Origin: Aquitalea sp.
Lineage (GTDB): Bacteria; Pseudomonadota; Gammaproteobacteria; Burkholderiales; Chromobacteriaceae
Direction: 5' to 3'
DNA length: 23,283 nucleotides
Assembly: GCA_019232735.1 (NCBI GenBank)
Contig: JAFANL010000091.1
Location: 1-23,283, forward strand
Part shown: piece after piece, positions 14,810 to 22,122 of the stretch
How positions within the stretch are numbered: the first letter of the stretch is position 1
Layout of the letters: each line of letters starts with the position of its first letter
The notes under the pieces: model-generated
What the model was told of the DNA's origin: nothing
Databases searched by the model: none
The model's input: the letters and a program-made list of their open reading frames with translations, nothing else
Translations under genes and position numbers: made by a program

Positions 14810-16054
14810 TTAGGCGTGTTCGGCGTAGATGACGCGGTTGCGGCCCATGGTCTTGGCTTGGTAGAGCGCGCTGTCCACCCGCATGATCAGACTTTCCACG
14901 CTTTCATGTGCCTGATGCAGGGCTACGCCAATGCTGATGGTGATGGCGGGCAGGGCCGTGCTCTTGCTGCCGGCAACGGTGTCACGCAAGCATTCGGCCA
15001 GATGCAGGGCGTTGTCGCGACTGGTTTGCGGCAGCAGGATGACAAATTCTTCCCCGCCCCAGCGGCACACGGTGTCCACGGCGCGCACCCGGGTTTCCAG
15101 TGTCTTGGCCAGCCAGACCAATACTTCGTCACCGGTGAAGTGGCCGTGACGGTCGTTGATGTGCTTGAAGTTGTCCGCATCCAGCAGAATCAGGCTGAAG
15201 TCGGAGCCAAAACGCTGCTTTTCCAGTACCGCGTGTTCCAGCTGGCGCAGCAGGTGGCGACGGTTCCACAGCCCGGTGAGCGGGTCTTTCAAGGCGGCTT
15301 GCTCCAGTTCGGCACGCAGCTGTTTCTGTTCGGTGATGTCGTGGATCACGCACAGCATCAGGCGCTTGCCATGCAGCGTGACCGGACCAGCATAGGTCTG
15401 GACATCGCGCTGACTGCCATCAGCCAGCAGATGGACGAAGCTTAGCGGCTTGTGACCGCCGGGCAGCAGCGAGATCTGGTGCATGACCGGCAGGATGGCC
15501 CGTCCCAGGACATTGATTTCCCAGGTGTGTTTGCGGGTGAATTCCTGATGGGAGTAACCATAAAAACGCATGGCAGCCTGGTTGACATTGACGATGCGGC
15601 CATCGTCGGCCGGGTCGATCAGCAGCATGGGTGCGCTGTTGGTCTGCATCAGTGCCTGATCAAAGCTGAGTCCGGCCTGGCCGGTGGCGGCCATTTCTGC
15701 AGCGGGGCAGGCGGCTGACAGGGGCAGAGGGCAGCTGCTGAGCCCTTCCACCAGCACGGCATCACTGCCGTCGTCCAGTTTGACGCTGGCCAGCCGGCAG
15801 CGCAGTGGCAGTGTCTGGCCGGCTTGCTGCACGGTCCAGATTTCCACGATCTGCTCCCGTGTCAGCAGGGCAGGCGTGTAATCGGCGAGTTGCTCTTGCG
15901 GGAGGGCGGACAGGGCACCGGTGCGCAGGTCGGTAATGGCCAGACCCGCACTGAGCTGGCTGGCAGTGCGGTTGGCGAACAGGATGTCGGAACTTCCGGC
16001 CCGGAGTATCCAGATCGGGGTGTCGAGGGCGTTCAGCAGGGCGAATGAGGTCAT
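14810..16054 (-). CDS. PAS-PAS-GGDEF diguanylate cyclase
   Basis: Predicted cytosolic enzyme making cyclic di-GMP from two GTP. The 414-residue protein has no membrane segment or signal peptide. A weak PAS-like domain (about 4-100), a clear PAS domain with PAC tail (about 135-245, ending VIHDITEQKQL) and a GGDEF domain (about 252-414, starting KDPLTGLWNRRHLL) follow in order. The active-site motif is GGEEF at 333-337, a fully active variant, and an RxxD inhibitory site (RAVD, 324-327) lies exactly five residues before it. The ATG is preferred over an in-frame TTG at 16126. A perfect palindrome abuts the start codon. Signal unknown; the location next to narXL suggests a link with respiratory state, but this is inference. 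Confidence 0.92.
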   Translation of the reverse strand: MTSFALLNALDTPIWILRAGSSDILFANRTASQLSAGLAITDLRTGALSALPQEQLADYTPALLTREQIVEIWTVQQAGQTLPLRCRLASVKLDDGSDAVLVEGLSSCPLPLSAACPAAEMAATGQAGLSFDQALMQTNSAPMLLIDPADDGRIVNVNQAAMRFYGYSHQEFTRKHTWEINVLGRAILPVMHQISLLPGGHKPLSFVHLLADGSQRDVQTYAGPVTLHGKRLMLCVIHDITEQKQLRAELEQAALKDPLTGLWNRRHLLRQLEHAVLEKQRFGSDFSLILLDADNFKHINDRHGHFTGDEVLVWLAKTLETRVRAVDTVCRWGGEEFVILLPQTSRDNALHLAECLRDTVAGSKSTALPAITISIGVALHQAHESVESLIMRVDSALYQAKTMGRNRVIYAEHA

Positions 16055-16068
16055 GACAGCATGCTGTC
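16055..16068. promoter_or_regulatory. Perfect 14-bp palindrome abutting the GGDEF start codon
   Basis: GACAGCATGCTGTC is identical to its own reverse complement and ends right at the ATG of the diguanylate cyclase gene, where a Shine-Dalgarno should be; no other good ribosome site is visible. It could be an operator or a small hairpin hiding the start. Confidence 0.4.
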
Positions 16069-16175
16069 CCAATGGCCAGTATATGGCATATGGTGGAATA
16101 CTAGTGCGCCCCGCAGCTAGCTTCAACTATGGCGTGATGATGGTTATGCTGCCTCCGCCTGTTATCGCGGCGTCA

Positions 16176-16336
16176 GAGCCTGTTCAAAGTCTCGCGAGCT
16201 CGCGCGAGACAAGGCGAAAACGCCTGAAAACAAGTGGGGAAGCGGAGTTTACATAAAGTAAATGAGCCTGCCGAAGGCGTTTTAACGCAGTATCGCCCCC
16301 CGTATTTAACGAGCTCAGCAGGCTGTGAACAGGTTC
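16176..16336. repeat. Structured MITE-like or BIME-like intergenic repeat downstream of narL
   Basis: A 161-bp block ends in 11-bp inverted termini, GAGCCTGTTCA and TGAACAGGTTC (one mismatch). Inside are further perfect inverted repeats: GTCTCGCG with CGCGAGAC (16189-16210), AAAACGCCT with AGGCGTTTT (16217-16225 and 16275-16283), TTTAC with GTAAA (16248-16262), and AGCCTGC with GCAGGCT (16265-16271 and 16318-16324). No transposase and no clear target duplication are visible. It starts 10 bp beyond the narL stop and may act as the narXL transcription end. Multi-copy status in the genome is suspected but could not be tested here. Confidence 0.65.
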
Positions 16337-16346
16337 CTGGACCGTC

Positions 16347-17003
16347 TCAGGGCAGCTTGTCCAGCCCGTGTTCGACGGCAAACAGCGCGGCCTGAACCCG
16401 GCCATTCAGGTTGAGTTTGCGCAGGGTGTTCTGTACGTGGACCTTGATCGTGCTTTCCGCCAGATCCAGTTCGCGGGCGATTTCCTTGTTGCTGATGCCG
16501 CGGCTGAGCCAGGCCAGGATTTCACGTTCGCGCTGGGTCAGTTGGTCCAGCCCGGTGGGCTTGTTCTTCTGTGCATCGCCCTTGCGCAATTGCTGCAGCA
16601 GGCGGGACGTCATTTCCGGCGACAGCACGCTGTCACCCTCGACGGCGCGGCGGATGCTGTTGAGCAGGAACTCGGCATTGATGTTCTTCAGCAGGTAGCC
16701 GCGTGCGCCCAGCCGCAGGCATTCGGCCAGGTTATCGCCATCTTCGGATACCGTCAGCATCAGTACCGCCAAGGCCGGCTGGCTGACCAGGATCTGCGCC
16801 AACGCCTCGCGGCCATTCATCTGGGGCATGTCGATGTCCAGCAGCACCACGTCCGGTTTCAGTTGTTCGCACAGTTTGACGCCTTCCAGTCCGTCGGCGG
16901 CTTCGCCGATGATGTCGAAATCGCTCTGCCGTTGCAGCAGGGCTTTCAGACCGCTGCGGAACAGGGTGTGGTCATCGACCAGCAAAATGCGGATGCTTGT
17001 CAT
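16347..17003 (-). CDS. narL: Nitrate/nitrite response regulator NarL
   Basis: Cytoplasmic response regulator of 218 residues, partner of NarX. The receiver domain (about 4-120) has the acidic pair D10/D11, the phosphorylation site D56 in VVLLDIDMPQMNG, and a conserved lysine in GYLLKN. The C-terminal LuxR/GerE helix-turn-helix (about 150-215) includes LTQREREILAWLSRG, SNKEIARELDLAESTIKVHV and TLRKLNLNGRVQAA. NarL dimers bind TACYYMT heptamers, often inverted. The ATG overlaps the narX stop as ATGA, so narX-narL are one translationally coupled operon. A structured repeat element lies directly after the stop. Likely targets include the divergent narK1-narK2 and narG region. Confidence 0.94.
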   Translation of the reverse strand: MTSIRILLVDDHTLFRSGLKALLQRQSDFDIIGEAADGLEGVKLCEQLKPDVVLLDIDMPQMNGREALAQILVSQPALAVLMLTVSEDGDNLAECLRLGARGYLLKNINAEFLLNSIRRAVEGDSVLSPEMTSRLLQQLRKGDAQKNKPTGLDQLTQREREILAWLSRGISNKEIARELDLAESTIKVHVQNTLRKLNLNGRVQAALFAVEHGLDKLP

Positions 17004-18907
17004 GTGGCTTGTCTCTCGCTTTGTGGCAGCCGCAAGTGTACCTCGGTGCCGCCGTCCGGGTGGGCCTGAATGCTGATCTGGCTATGTATCCGCGCCGCCC
17101 GTTCCTGCATGATGGACAGGCCGACATGGCTGCTGCGGCGGCTGGCAACCAGTGCTTCGTCAAAACCGCAGCCATCGTCACGGATGCGCATGCTGAAATC
17201 GGCCTGGTTGAGGATGTCTATGCGCACGCGGTGTGCCTGCGCATGCTTGCGTACATTGGACAGTGCTTCTTGCAGGATGAAGATCAGCTGCAGCTGCTGC
17301 TGCGGATTGAGCGCCAGTCCGTCACCGCTCATCTGGAGCTGGGTGGGGATGTGGGTCTGCTTTTCGAAGCGCTCCAGCAGGGTGCGCACGGCATCGGAAA
17401 AGTCTTCCTTGCTGATGCGGGTGCGGAAATTCAGCAGTAGTTCGCGCACGTCTTCGTAGCATTCCTGCACCCCGGCGCGGATGAAGCCGAGGTTTTCCTG
17501 TGCCTGCTCCATCTGCTGATCGGCCAGGGCGGCATCCAGCATCTGCACCTGCAGATTGAGGAAGGACAGCGACTGGGCAATGCTGTCGTGCAGACCCTGG
17601 GCCATCAGGTTGCGTTCTTCTGCCACGGCAAACTGGCGGTCGCGTGCGGCCAGCCTGTGGTTTTCCACGGCCACGCCCAGATGGCTGCCCAGGGTTTCCA
17701 GCAGGAACTGGTCCTGGGTGGCCAGCTTGGGTTCCTGATAGAAATACAGGGTGAAGATGCCGACATTGGTCTGGTTGTGCCGGATATGGAAGACGGCAAT
17801 GCTGGCAAAACCGGCGCGCTGACAATGTTTTTCCGTCGCAATCGGCAGCTGGTCGAAGCGGTGCAGCACCGAGAAAGGCTGTGGCACGGTTTCACCGCAC
17901 AGGCAGCCATCCAGCGTGGCACAGGCTTCTTCTTCCTGTAGCTCGGCCGGCAGGCCGCTGTGGGCAATCAGCTCCAGCCGCCCGCGTTTGAAGTCCACCA
18001 GCCGGACGCTGCCGGCATCGGCGGCGGTCAGCTCGATCAGTCGTTCGATGAAGCCGCTGCACATGTCGGCCAGGGTATGCGAGCCATGCAGAAAGGCGGT
18101 GACGTTGTACAGGGCGGCCAGCTGGCGGTTCTTGTATTCCACCGAGCGGGTCTTGTCGGCCACCTTCTGTTCCAGCGTGGCGTACAGGTCCTGCAGGCGG
18201 TCGGCCATCTGGTTGAAACCGGTGGCAATGGTGGCGAATTCGTCGTTGTTGTCCACGCTGACGCGGGCGTCCAGATTACCGTCACGCAGCAGCAGCATGC
18301 CTTCGCCCAGGGTGTTGAGCGGGCGGATCACCAGCAGGAACAACAGGAACATCATGCTGAAGGAGCCGACGATAGCCATGGCAATCAGCGCCATCTGGAA
18401 GAAGCGCAGCAAGGTGGTGTTACGGGCATTGTCTTCTTCCACCAGCTTGACCAGGCGGTCGATGCGGTTGACGAAGCGGGAGATGTCCGGGCTTTCCATC
18501 TTGTGCTGGCCGGCATGCTGGTTGGCCGCCGTTTCCAGCAGCGGCAGCATGTCGGCCTGCCAGGAGTGCTCGATATCGCGGACTTGCTGCCGGACCGTGG
18601 CATTGTCCGGCAGAAACAGTGGTCGTGCCGGGTCGCCCTGTTTCAGCCGGGCCAGAATGGTGGCGAACTGCTGCTCTTCATCATGAATGGCGGCCAGTGG
18701 GGCGCCTTCGCTGACTTGCAGCGCGATATGGTAGCTGCGCATGCGCAGGCTGCCGGCATCGTTGATGGCGGCGGCGCCGCCTTCCAGCTTCCAGGACAGG
18801 ATCAGGGTGTAGCCGATGGAGGTCATGGCCAGCAGCAGCCAGGCGATGGTCAGCAGTAATAGCTTGGTGGACAGGCTGCTTAGGCGAGGGGTCTGGTAGA
18901 GCATCAT
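17000..18907 (-). CDS. narX: Nitrate/nitrite sensor histidine kinase NarX
   Basis: Inner-membrane sensor kinase of 635 residues. TM1 is about 15-37, followed at once by the periplasmic P-box AAAINDAGSLRMRSYHIAL (45-63), the nitrate-binding signature of NarX/NarQ. TM2 is about 171-194, HAMP 195-247, a GAF-like central module 265-415 with a cysteine cluster (C329, C335, C337, C362), a HisKA_3 domain with the phosphorylated His440 in GLHDSIAQS, and an HATPase domain with LQEALSNVRKHA, DDGCGFD and HVGLSIMQERA. The start is the first of two consecutive ATG codons; the frame is open 52 codons further upstream, but those residues do not look like a NarX N-terminus. It overlaps narL by 4 nt. The gene diverges from narK1. 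Confidence 0.94.
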   Translation of the reverse strand: MMLYQTPRLSSLSTKLLLLTIAWLLLAMTSIGYTLILSWKLEGGAAAINDAGSLRMRSYHIALQVSEGAPLAAIHDEEQQFATILARLKQGDPARPLFLPDNATVRQQVRDIEHSWQADMLPLLETAANQHAGQHKMESPDISRFVNRIDRLVKLVEEDNARNTTLLRFFQMALIAMAIVGSFSMMFLLFLLVIRPLNTLGEGMLLLRDGNLDARVSVDNNDEFATIATGFNQMADRLQDLYATLEQKVADKTRSVEYKNRQLAALYNVTAFLHGSHTLADMCSGFIERLIELTAADAGSVRLVDFKRGRLELIAHSGLPAELQEEEACATLDGCLCGETVPQPFSVLHRFDQLPIATEKHCQRAGFASIAVFHIRHNQTNVGIFTLYFYQEPKLATQDQFLLETLGSHLGVAVENHRLAARDRQFAVAEERNLMAQGLHDSIAQSLSFLNLQVQMLDAALADQQMEQAQENLGFIRAGVQECYEDVRELLLNFRTRISKEDFSDAVRTLLERFEKQTHIPTQLQMSGDGLALNPQQQLQLIFILQEALSNVRKHAQAHRVRIDILNQADFSMRIRDDGCGFDEALVASRRSSHVGLSIMQERAARIHSQISIQAHPDGGTEVHLRLPQSERQAT

Positions 18908-19205
18908 CGTGCTGGGTGTCCGGGTGGCGTGGCCTTGCCATTGGCTAATGTCGCTAACAATAACGCCTGCCCACAAGGACAGCAATTCTCCGGAAGGGGT
19001 AGGCTGCGGCGGAAAGACAGGTTTGTGGCTGGCGGCGCTGGGCAAGGCCGTGCGGGCTGGCATGCTACTTTGTGATTAGTCCGTCTCCCCCGTCGGCAGG
19101 GTCGGGCTAGCTCCTCATGCCGCCTGCCTTGCTGCTATTGGCGAATATTTCCCGCGTGCGTATCAGGGTTAAATGCCAGCTATCCCCATAGCGGAGCAAG
19201 GCATC
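18908..19205. promoter_or_regulatory. Divergent promoter region between narX and narK1
   Basis: About 298 bp without a gene, expected to hold both promoters. One NarL-type heptamer, AGGGGTA (the reverse of TACCCCT), is at 18995-19001. No sequence close to an FNR box and no acceptable sigma-54 pair were seen. The narK1 ribosome site GGAG lies at 19193-19196. A single heptamer is weak evidence, so control by NarL here is tentative. Confidence 0.4.
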
Positions 19206-20450
19206 ATGGCTTCATTACGCTTCAAGCAGTACGCCGTGCTGGCGTCCAGCACCGTGGCCTTCACCATCTGTTTCATGATCTGGATGATGTTTGCGGTACT
19301 GGGCATTCCCATCAAGCAGCAGCTGGGCCTGAACGAAACCGAATTCGGCATCCTGGCGGCCACGCCGGTCTTGTCCGGCTCGCTGATCCGTGTGCCGCTG
19401 GGCATCTGGACCGACCGTTTCGGTGGCCGCATCGTGCTGTTCGTGCTGATGCTGGTGTGCGTGCCCTTCATCTTCATCATGCAATACGCCACCGCCTACT
19501 GGCAGTTTCTGGCCATCGGTCTGCTGGTGGGCCTGGCTGGCGGTGCTTTCTCGGTGGGCACGCCCTATGTGGCTCGCTGGTTCAAGCCGGAGCAGCAGGG
19601 CATGGCCATGGGGGTGTTTGGTGCCGGTAATGCCGGTTCCTCGCTGACCAAGCTGGTGGCGCCCGGCATCATTGCCATTGGTGGCTGGCAGCTGGTGCCG
19701 TCGGTGTACGCGGGCATCATGCTGGTGACGGCCATCCTGTTCTGGCTGATTTCCTATCAGGACAAGACGCATCTGGTCAGCAGCAAGGTGAGCCTGCGCT
19801 CCCAGCTGGCCTTGATGAAGAATCCCGCCGTATTGCGCTATTGCCAGTACTACTCGGTGGTGTTCGGTGGCTATGTAGCCCTGGCGCTGTGGATGACCAA
19901 GTACTACGTGGGCGAGTACGGCTTCGATATCAAGCATGCGGCCTTTCTGGCGGCCTGTTTCTCCCTGCCTGGCGGCGTGCTGCGCGCCATGGGCGGCTGG
20001 TTGTCCGACCGCTTCGGCCCCTACAAGGTCACCTGGGGCGTGATGTGGACTTGCTGGGTGGCGTTTTTCATCCTGTCCTATCCGCAAACCGACTTCAGCA
20101 TTGTCACCACCCACGGGGTGCAAAGCTTCCATATCGGACTGGGTGTGACCCAGTTCACCTTGATGCTGTTTGGCGTGGGCATCGCCATGGCCATCGGCAA
20201 GGCCTCGGTGTTCAAGTTCATTGCCAATGAATTTCCCGACAATATCGGCGCCGTGTCCGGCGTGGTCGGCCTGGCCGGCGGCATGGGCGGTTTCCTGTTG
20301 CCCATCCTGTTCGGGGTGCTGCTGGATGTCACCGGTGTGCGCAGCAGCGCCTTCATGCTGCTGTACGGCACGGTGTGCGTCTCGCTGGTATGGATGCATT
20401 TTTCCTTCAAGCCGGCGCAGGAAAAGGCCATCGCCAAACAGGCGGCCTGA
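19206..20450 (+). CDS. narK1: Nitrate transporter NarK1 (NNP family, probable nitrate/proton symporter)
   Basis: Inner-membrane major-facilitator protein of 414 residues with about 12 hydrophobic helices. The NNP nitrate signatures are present: GTPYVARWFKPEQQGMAMG leading into VFGAGNAGSS, and VVGLAGGMGGFLLPI near the C-terminus. The two substrate-binding arginines of the family are recognisable as R62 (SGSLIRVPLG) and R260 (GGVLRAMGGW). The short N-terminus and high similarity style match the NarK1 type, thought to import nitrate with protons to start respiration, whereas NarK2 exchanges nitrate for nitrite. The ATG is chosen because GGAG lies upstream and the protein then begins normally; an in-frame ATG at 19173 is less likely. 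It is followed by narK2 after 52 bp, probably in one operon. Confidence 0.93.
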   Translation: MASLRFKQYAVLASSTVAFTICFMIWMMFAVLGIPIKQQLGLNETEFGILAATPVLSGSLIRVPLGIWTDRFGGRIVLFVLMLVCVPFIFIMQYATAYWQFLAIGLLVGLAGGAFSVGTPYVARWFKPEQQGMAMGVFGAGNAGSSLTKLVAPGIIAIGGWQLVPSVYAGIMLVTAILFWLISYQDKTHLVSSKVSLRSQLALMKNPAVLRYCQYYSVVFGGYVALALWMTKYYVGEYGFDIKHAAFLAACFSLPGGVLRAMGGWLSDRFGPYKVTWGVMWTCWVAFFILSYPQTDFSIVTTHGVQSFHIGLGVTQFTLMLFGVGIAMAIGKASVFKFIANEFPDNIGAVSGVVGLAGGMGGFLLPILFGVLLDVTGVRSSAFMLLYGTVCVSLVWMHFSFKPAQEKAIAKQAA

Positions 20451-20473
20451 GCACGGCAAGCCCATTTTTGATT

Positions 20474-20491
20474 GACGGCCGCTGTGCCGTC
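20474..20491 (+). other. Hairpin just before the narK2 ribosome binding site
   Basis: GACGGC and GCCGTC pair around a 6-nt loop, and the stem ends directly at the AGGAGG ribosome site (20492-20497). It lacks a T-run, so it is not a terminator; it may protect or time the downstream message. Confidence 0.45.
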
Positions 20492-20502
20492 AGGAGGACC
20501 TT

Positions 20503-21882
20503 ATGTCACATGTACTGGACCGGTGGGAACCGGAAAACACCGAATTCTGGCAGCAGGAAGGCAAGCAAGCGGCGCGGCGCAATCTGTGGATTTCCATCCC
20601 GGCGCTGATGCTGGCCTTCGTGATCTGGCAGGTATGGAGCGTGGCGGTGCTGAATATGCCGAATATCGGCTTCAGCTACACGCAGAACCAGCTGTTCTGG
20701 CTGGCGGCGCTGCCGGCACTATCCGGTGCCACCCTGCGCATCTTCTACAGTTTCATGGTGCCGGTGTTTGGCGGTCGCAAATGGACGGCCATTTCCACCG
20801 CCAGCCTGCTGATTCCGGCCATCGGCATCGGTTTTGCCGTGCAGGATACCAATACCAGCTACGTCACCATGGTGGTGCTGGCGCTGCTGTGCGGCTTTGG
20901 CGGTGGTAATTTCAGCTCCTCCATGTCCAATATCAGCTTCTTCTTCCCCAAGGCGGAAAAGGGCACGGCGCTGGGCCTGAATGCTGGCCTTGGCAATCTG
21001 GGCGTATCGCTGGTGCAGTTCGTGGTGCCGCTGGTGATCACCATGGGCCTGTTCGGTGCCTTCGGCGGTGAGCCGCAGGTATGGATCAAGGGCGTGGTAC
21101 ACAAGAAGATGTGGCTGCAGAATGCCGGTTTTGTCTGGGTGCCCTTCATCGTGCTGTCCACCATTGCCGCCTGGCTGGGCATGAATGACATCGCCTCGGC
21201 CCGCGCTTCTTTCGCCGACCAGGTGGTTATCTTCAAGCGCAAGCACAATTGGCTGATGTGCTGGCTGTACATTGGTACTTTCGGCTCTTTCATTGGTTTT
21301 TCTGCTGGCTTCCCGCTGCTGATGAAAGGCCAGTTCCCCGAAGTTGACCCCACCAAATACGTATTTTATGGCCCGCTGGTGGGTGCGCTGGCACGTCCGC
21401 TAGGGGGCTGGCTGGCCGACAAGATCGGCGGTGCCCGGGTGACCCAGATGGTGTTCCTGCTGATGATGCTGGCAGTGGGCGGGGTGCTGACCTTCCTGCC
21501 GCATGCCGGCCAGGGGGGCAGCTTCCAGGGCTTCTTTGCCATGTTCCTCTGCTTGTTTGCCCTGACCGGGCTGGGTAATGGTTCCACCTTCATGCAGGTG
21601 CCGGTGATTTTCCTCACCCTGCACCAGCGCATGGCGGGCAAGGGCGAGGCCGCGCAGAAGCAGGCCCAGGCTGATGCCACCCGCGAGGCGGCTGCCGTGC
21701 TGGGCTTCTCCGGTGCCATTGGCGCGTATGGCGGCTTCTTCATTCCCAAGAGCTATGGCACGTCGATCTCGATGACTGGCGGTGTGGAAGCTGCGCTGTA
21801 TGCCTTCATCCTGTTCTACGCCAGCTGCGTGCTGATCAACTGGTGGTTCTACGCCCGCAAGAATGCCGATATTCCTTGCTGA
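20503..21882 (+). CDS. narK2: Nitrate/nitrite antiporter NarK2 (NNP family)
   Basis: Inner-membrane transporter of 459 residues, about 12 membrane helices, expected to exchange external nitrate for internal nitrite so that nitrite reaches periplasmic NirS. The N-terminal cytosolic stretch WEPENTEFWQQEGKQAARRN is typical of the NarK2/NarK subtype. The first nitrate signature is SNISFFFPKAEKGTALGLNA followed by GLGNLG; the second is GFSGAIGAYGGFFIPKSYG. Substrate-binding arginines are likely R79 (GATLRIFYSF) and R298 (ALARPLGGW). A perfect AGGAGG lies 5 nt before the ATG, stronger than that of narK1. A strong terminator follows, so narG needs its own promoter unless readthrough occurs. Confidence 0.94.
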   Translation: MSHVLDRWEPENTEFWQQEGKQAARRNLWISIPALMLAFVIWQVWSVAVLNMPNIGFSYTQNQLFWLAALPALSGATLRIFYSFMVPVFGGRKWTAISTASLLIPAIGIGFAVQDTNTSYVTMVVLALLCGFGGGNFSSSMSNISFFFPKAEKGTALGLNAGLGNLGVSLVQFVVPLVITMGLFGAFGGEPQVWIKGVVHKKMWLQNAGFVWVPFIVLSTIAAWLGMNDIASARASFADQVVIFKRKHNWLMCWLYIGTFGSFIGFSAGFPLLMKGQFPEVDPTKYVFYGPLVGALARPLGGWLADKIGGARVTQMVFLLMMLAVGGVLTFLPHAGQGGSFQGFFAMFLCLFALTGLGNGSTFMQVPVIFLTLHQRMAGKGEAAQKQAQADATREAAAVLGFSGAIGAYGGFFIPKSYGTSISMTGGVEAALYAFILFYASCVLINWWFYARKNADIPC

Positions 21883-21908
21883 AACCCTCTTGTTTTCAAT
21901 CTGAGCAC

Positions 21909-21932
21909 AAGCGCCCCACGTGGGCGCTTTTT
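21909..21932 (+). terminator. Rho-independent terminator after narK2
   Basis: AAGCGCCC and GGGCGCTT form a perfect 8-bp stem around the 5-nt loop CACGT and are followed by T residues to 21932. It lies 26 bp beyond the narK2 stop and separates narK1-narK2 from narG. Confidence 0.92.
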
Positions 21933-21948
21933 GCATGCCGACCGGGCG

Positions 21949-21969
21949 AGGAGTAGACGGACTACTCCT
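21949..21969. promoter_or_regulatory. Inverted NarL heptamers upstream of narG
   Basis: AGGAGTAG and CTACTCCT are perfect 8-bp inverted arms separated by 5 nt, containing two TACTCCT heptamers that fit the NarL consensus TACYYMT. They are arranged back to back with 7 bp between them, not in the usual 7-2-7 order (TACYYMT first). The site lies about 155 bp before the narG start, just past the narK2 terminator. A second, weaker hairpin terminator is the alternative reading, but there is no T-run. No FNR box was found in the rest of the spacer to 22122. Confidence 0.5.
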
Positions 21970-22122
21970 TATGATCTAGCGCGTCTCCTCACTCTGCGCA
22001 TGGGTTTTTCCTCTAGTGGCGAATGGGCGCTGTTGTTGCCGGGACGTAATCTCTGCAGGGTAAGCAAGGGCTGCGCGGCAAGGCCGCTGCACCGCATCTG
22101 GCGGTAAAAACTTGGAGGCAAG

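Noticed and set aside
16176..16336. CRISPR or integron attC reading of the structured element
   Set aside because: There is a single unit with no spaced direct repeats, no cas genes and no integrase; terminal inverted repeats fit a small mobile or palindromic repeat better.
19061..19080. Possible sigma-54 promoter (TGGCATG followed by TTTGT) upstream of narK1
   Set aside because: The invariant GC of the -12 element is TG here, so the match fails at the key position.
19215..20465. Minus-strand open frame of 416 codons opposite narK1
   Set aside because: His/Gln-rich shadow of a membrane transporter gene; no motif or start signal.
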